Shown here: in pieces, positions 62,401 through 64,000 of the stretch
How the letters are laid out: each line of letters begins with the position of its first letter
How positions within the stretch are numbered: the first letter of the stretch is position 1
Assembly: GCA_004195045.1 (NCBI GenBank)
Contig: SGBC01000004.1
Span: 62,001-126,000, forward strand
Reading direction: 5' to 3'
Source: Candidatus Acididesulfobacter guangdongensis
GTDB lineage: Bacteria > SZUA-79 > Acidulodesulfobacterales > Acidulodesulfobacteraceae
DNA length: 64,000 nucleotides
The notes under the pieces: model-generated
What the model was told of the DNA's origin: nothing
The model's input: only the letters and a program-made list of their open reading frames with translations
Databases searched by the model: none
Made by a program: the position numbers and the translations under genes

Positions 62401-62606
62401 TTAAATTTTTTTTATTTATTTTTTCGTTTTAATATATTATTAATAATAGATAGCGGTGATATAATATAATATATGTTGCAATATAATACATTGAATGCAG
62501 CACCGTTTTAATAAACGCTGAATAATTTTCAATAAATAATATGTTCACTATAATAGTGAATTAATTATCTGACTAATTTAAAAAATAACAAACAACAAAT
62601 AAAATT

Positions 62607-62855
62607 ATGGAACAAAAAACTAAGACATTTGCAGAGATTTATGAATCACAAGGGCATTATAATCAGGCGCTTGATATTTATATAGATTTGTTAAAGTCAA
62701 ATCCTCTTGATTCTGAACTGATAGATAAAATTAAAAATACTCAGAATTTAATATTAAGCGAAAGAAATAAAAGGAAAGAGTCTGCCGCTGCTAAAATTAA
62801 TTTATTTAATAATTTGTTGGCTAAAATTGAGATTTACAAACAAAAAACGGTCTAA
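62607..62855 (+). CDS. Small TPR-like protein
   Basis: 82 residues. FAEIYESQGHYNQALDIYIDLLKSNP is one tetratricopeptide-type repeat; the rest is helical, KESAAAKINLFNNLLAKIEIYKQ. Such short proteins are common in deltaproteobacteria. Role unknown. Confidence 0.6.
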   Translation: MEQKTKTFAEIYESQGHYNQALDIYIDLLKSNPLDSELIDKIKNTQNLILSERNKRKESAAAKINLFNNLLAKIEIYKQKTV

Positions 62856-62994
62856 TATACAGATTATAATAGATTTTTTCAGCATCCTGTTTTATATCTC
62901 ATAAGTTATAAATTTTGCAAAATAAACGTCTATATATCTGTTTATAAGCGTATCCTCTTTCGCAATCGTGATGCAATAAATTTCAACTAACTAA

Positions 62995-64000
62995 ATGAGG
63001 GTTAAAACGGTGCATGAGGAAAAAACAAAAGGTATCTGTAATTTAATAAATTCTCGAAAAGCAGAAGGGATTTTAATAAAACATTCTTCTAACGTCTTTT
63101 ATATTGCAGGATATTCAGGTGAAGAGTGCTATCTTTTTGTTTCAAAAAACGGGATTGTTAATTTATATGTCGATGGGCGTTATTATGAAAGAGCAGCAAT
63201 TGAAACTGAAAATAAAAATATAAATGTAAAATGTTTTAAGGAATTATACAAAGATGTAGCTTTAAATTTGCAGACGGAATTTAAGTTAAAATCAGGCGAT
63301 ATTATTCTTTTTGAATCTGCTTATTTTACTTATGAAGAATACTTTGGATTTAATTCTGAATTAAAATGGTTATCGTTTATACCTGCCCGCGATATTCTAT
63401 TAAAATTGAGATGCTTGAAAACAGCAGAAGAAATTAAAAATATAAAACAGGCTATATATATTGCAGAAAAATCGATGGCGGCGGCAATTAAAAATATTGC
63501 TGAAGATTTTAGTTCAGAAAATAAAATTTCAGAATTGGATATTGCTAATCAATACCGGATAAACCTTTTAAATATGGGCAGTTCTGAAAATGTAGCTTTT
63601 GAAACTATTGTGCTAAAAGCAGAGCGCTCAGCCATGCCTCACGGAATACCGATGAGCAATAATATTATAAACGACGGGAAAAATAATATATTATTATGCG
63701 ATTTCGGCGCTAAATATAGTCATTATAATAGCGATGAAACCGTTACACTGTTTTACGGAACACCTGATATCAAATTTACAGATATATACGACATTGTTTA
63801 TAGCGCCCAGCAATTAGCTATATCGGCTATAAAACCCGGGCTTAGATTTTGCGACTTAGATAAAATAGCCAGAGATTATATTGACAAAAAAGGATATGGA
63901 AAATATTTCACGCATTCGCTTGGTCACGGGGTAGGTTTAGATATACATGAATACCCTTTTATATCTTTTAGAAATGAAGACATAATAGAAGAAGGAATGG
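62995..64000 (+). CDS. Xaa-Pro aminopeptidase, M24 family (5' part)
   Basis: 335 codons visible; the gene runs off the right edge. N-terminal creatinase-like domain (about 10-125; VFYIAGYSGEECYLFV, VDGRYYE) then the pita-bread metalloprotease domain. Metal ligands: the two Asp of LLCDFGAKYSHYNSDETVT and the His of HSLGHGVGLDIHE. It removes N-terminal residues preceding proline. ATG at 62995; no strong ribosome site seen. Confidence 0.9.
   Translation, partial: MRVKTVHEEKTKGICNLINSRKAEGILIKHSSNVFYIAGYSGEECYLFVSKNGIVNLYVDGRYYERAAIETENKNINVKCFKELYKDVALNLQTEFKLKSGDIILFESAYFTYEEYFGFNSELKWLSFIPARDILLKLRCLKTAEEIKNIKQAIYIAEKSMAAAIKNIAEDFSSENKISELDIANQYRINLLNMGSSENVAFETIVLKAERSAMPHGIPMSNNIINDGKNNILLCDFGAKYSHYNSDETVTLFYGTPDIKFTDIYDIVYSAQQLAISAIKPGLRFCDLDKIARDYIDKKGYGKYFTHSLGHGVGLDIHEYPFISFRNEDIIEEGM

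Overview
The window is AT-rich chromosomal DNA (roughly 30% G+C outside the rRNA genes) from a Gram-negative bacterium. Pal, an outer-membrane barrel protein and an Mla lipid-transport operon indicate an outer membrane. An anaerobic or microaerophilic life is suggested by an HdrB-HdrC fusion, a ferredoxin-type split glutamate synthase, a RACE-like corrinoid activator and a selenocysteine system (selA plus a selD that itself contains an in-frame UGA). The gene set fits Deltaproteobacteria in the broad sense; an AT-rich acid-mine lineage such as Candidatus Acidulodesulfobacterales (Sva0485) is my guess. The complete 16S gene here would settle it.

Layout. 1-391: 3' end of xseA. 433-5225 (minus): porin-like barrel gene then modA, modB, modC, with a ModE-type palindrome upstream at 5384-5407. 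5527-9954 (minus): mltG, ruvX-bioB, a CbpM-like regulator and a cbpA-type DnaJ. 10142-12911: RmlC-like epimerase, bioF, bioC. 13121-13681: pal. 13849-15720: radical SAM/SPASM enzyme, PqqD-like peptide-binding protein and an unlisted tiny precursor peptide gene. 15887-23622: gatD, a glyoxalase-fold protein, queF, murI, an activation-domain-less metH, murT. 23911-30917: small membrane protein, recO, selA, an HNH protein, mlaE-mlaF-mlaD. 30925-32001: selD. 32144-35572 (minus): PAS/degenerate GGDEF protein, ASKHA corrinoid-activator-like protein, rlmN. 35929-43128: cbiC, a lytic transglycosylase, pgsA, hdrBC fusion, three-gene glutamate synthase. 43280-49348: zapB-like, zapA, a likely 6S RNA, fau, rny, ymdB-like, tyrS. 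49368-54822: one complete rRNA operon (16S, tRNA-Ile, tRNA-Ala, 23S, 5S) with promoter and terminator. 55074-64000: lipoprotein-free secreted propeller-like protein, tRNA-Met, a BrnT/BrnA-like toxin-antitoxin pair, beta-carbonic anhydrase, aldehyde dehydrogenase with DUF779, aroB, a small TPR-like protein and the start of a Xaa-Pro peptidase.

The standout is 13849-15720. A SPASM radical SAM enzyme, a PqqD/RRE protein and a 34-codon gene with a perfect Shine-Dalgarno form a RiPP-type cassette. The small gene's first stop is UGA, and 22 nt beyond it lies the loop of a perfect 6-bp hairpin with G at loop position 2. Reading that UGA as selenocysteine extends the peptide to 39 residues with a symmetrical Cys-x-x-Sec-x-x-Cys core. 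The same window carries selA and a selD whose UGA is followed by an equivalent hairpin, so the host very probably decodes UGA as Sec. This is a candidate selenocysteine-containing, radical-SAM-modified peptide system.

Other functional links: metH has no reactivation domain but a RACE-like ASKHA protein and a cobalamin-biosynthesis gene (cbiC) are nearby; murT and gatD, usually a Gram-positive operon, are both here but about 5 kb apart and on opposite strands; the glutamate synthase lacks an NAD(P)H subunit and lies directly downstream of hdrBC.
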